A stretch of 6,168 bases of DNA. It comes from Hyphomicrobiales bacterium. GTDB lineage: Bacteria > Pseudomonadota > Alphaproteobacteria > Rhizobiales > UBA4765. The DNA is taken from assembly GCA_027487195.1 (NCBI GenBank), contig JAIYEB010000208.1:1-6168 (forward strand), read 5' to 3'. The translations under genes and the position numbers were made by a program. Positions 6,051-6,168 of the stretch are shown in pieces. A model generated the notes under the pieces. The model saw only the letters and a program-made list of their open reading frames with translations. It ran no database searches and had not been told where the DNA came from. Position 1 is the first letter of the stretch. Every line of letters begins with the position of its first letter.

Positions 6051-6168
6051 GTGAACAGCCGCTGATGAGTTCAGAGGGTTTGTCGAAATCGTTCGGTGGA
6101 CGGCTTGCCTGCCGGAACATCGGGTTTGAACTCCATGAAGGCGAGGTTCTCGCCATCGTCGGAGAATC
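6047..6168 (+). CDS. phnK: C-P lyase ABC-type subunit PhnK, N-terminal fragment
   Basis: The ATG overlaps the phnJ stop (ATGA at 6047-6050), and 40 codons are visible before the window ends. The reading begins MSEQPLMSSEGLSKSFGG and reaches EGEVLAIVGE, where the next residues would form the Walker A loop (expected GESGSGKT). This is the start of an ABC ATPase domain, with the SKSFG aromatic region that contacts adenine. PhnK binds the PhnGHIJ core, at PhnJ, and is not a transport ATPase. AGGG at 6035-6038 is 8 bases before the ATG. An in-frame ATG at 6065 is possible but has poorer context. Only the position after phnJ separates PhnK from PhnL or a transporter ATPase here. Confidence 0.9.
   Translation, partial: MSEQPLMSSEGLSKSFGGRLACRNIGFELHEGEVLAIVGE

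Overview
The window is one uninterrupted plus-strand stretch of a phosphonate uptake and carbon-phosphorus (C-P) lyase operon, in the order phnC (3' end only) - phnD - phnE1 - phnE2 - phnG - phnH - phnI - phnJ - phnK (5' end only). Both ends cut through genes, so the operon continues on each side. No promoter, RNA gene, mobile element, CRISPR array or long repeat was seen. I found no new system: this is a well-known pathway, and the points of interest are in its RNA structure, start codons and some substituted residues.

Organism: the DNA is GC-rich with strong G/C third positions. Two PhnE permeases in tandem, the wording of PhnD (an NWWNSE segment after the conserved GSHEN) and transport genes fused directly to phnGHIJK resemble Alphaproteobacteria, probably a Rhizobiales- or Rhodobacterales-like lineage. 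This is inferred from gene style; no species is claimed.

Layout. 1-171: C-terminus of the PhnC ATPase. 172-229: a 58-base gap with a small hairpin and the phnD ribosome site. 230-1144: periplasmic binding protein PhnD. 1145-1213: a 69-base gap with a strong 10-bp GC hairpin followed by TTTT. 1214-2110 and 2107-2979: two permeases overlapping by ATGA. 2980-2998: a short gap. 2999-6168: phnG, phnH, phnI, phnJ and phnK, each 1 base apart or overlapping by 4 bases, so translation is probably coupled.

How the genes work together: PhnD captures phosphonates in the periplasm and PhnC/PhnE1/PhnE2 import them using ATP. PhnI, with PhnG, PhnH and (outside the window) PhnL, joins the phosphonate to ribose triphosphate from ATP, releasing adenine. 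PhnM, expected elsewhere, removes pyrophosphate. PhnJ, a radical SAM enzyme, then breaks the C-P bond to give a hydrocarbon and a cyclic ribose phosphate. PhnK is an ABC-type protein that docks on the PhnGHIJ core. The result is phosphorus scavenging, normally under phosphate-starvation control; the control region is not in this window.
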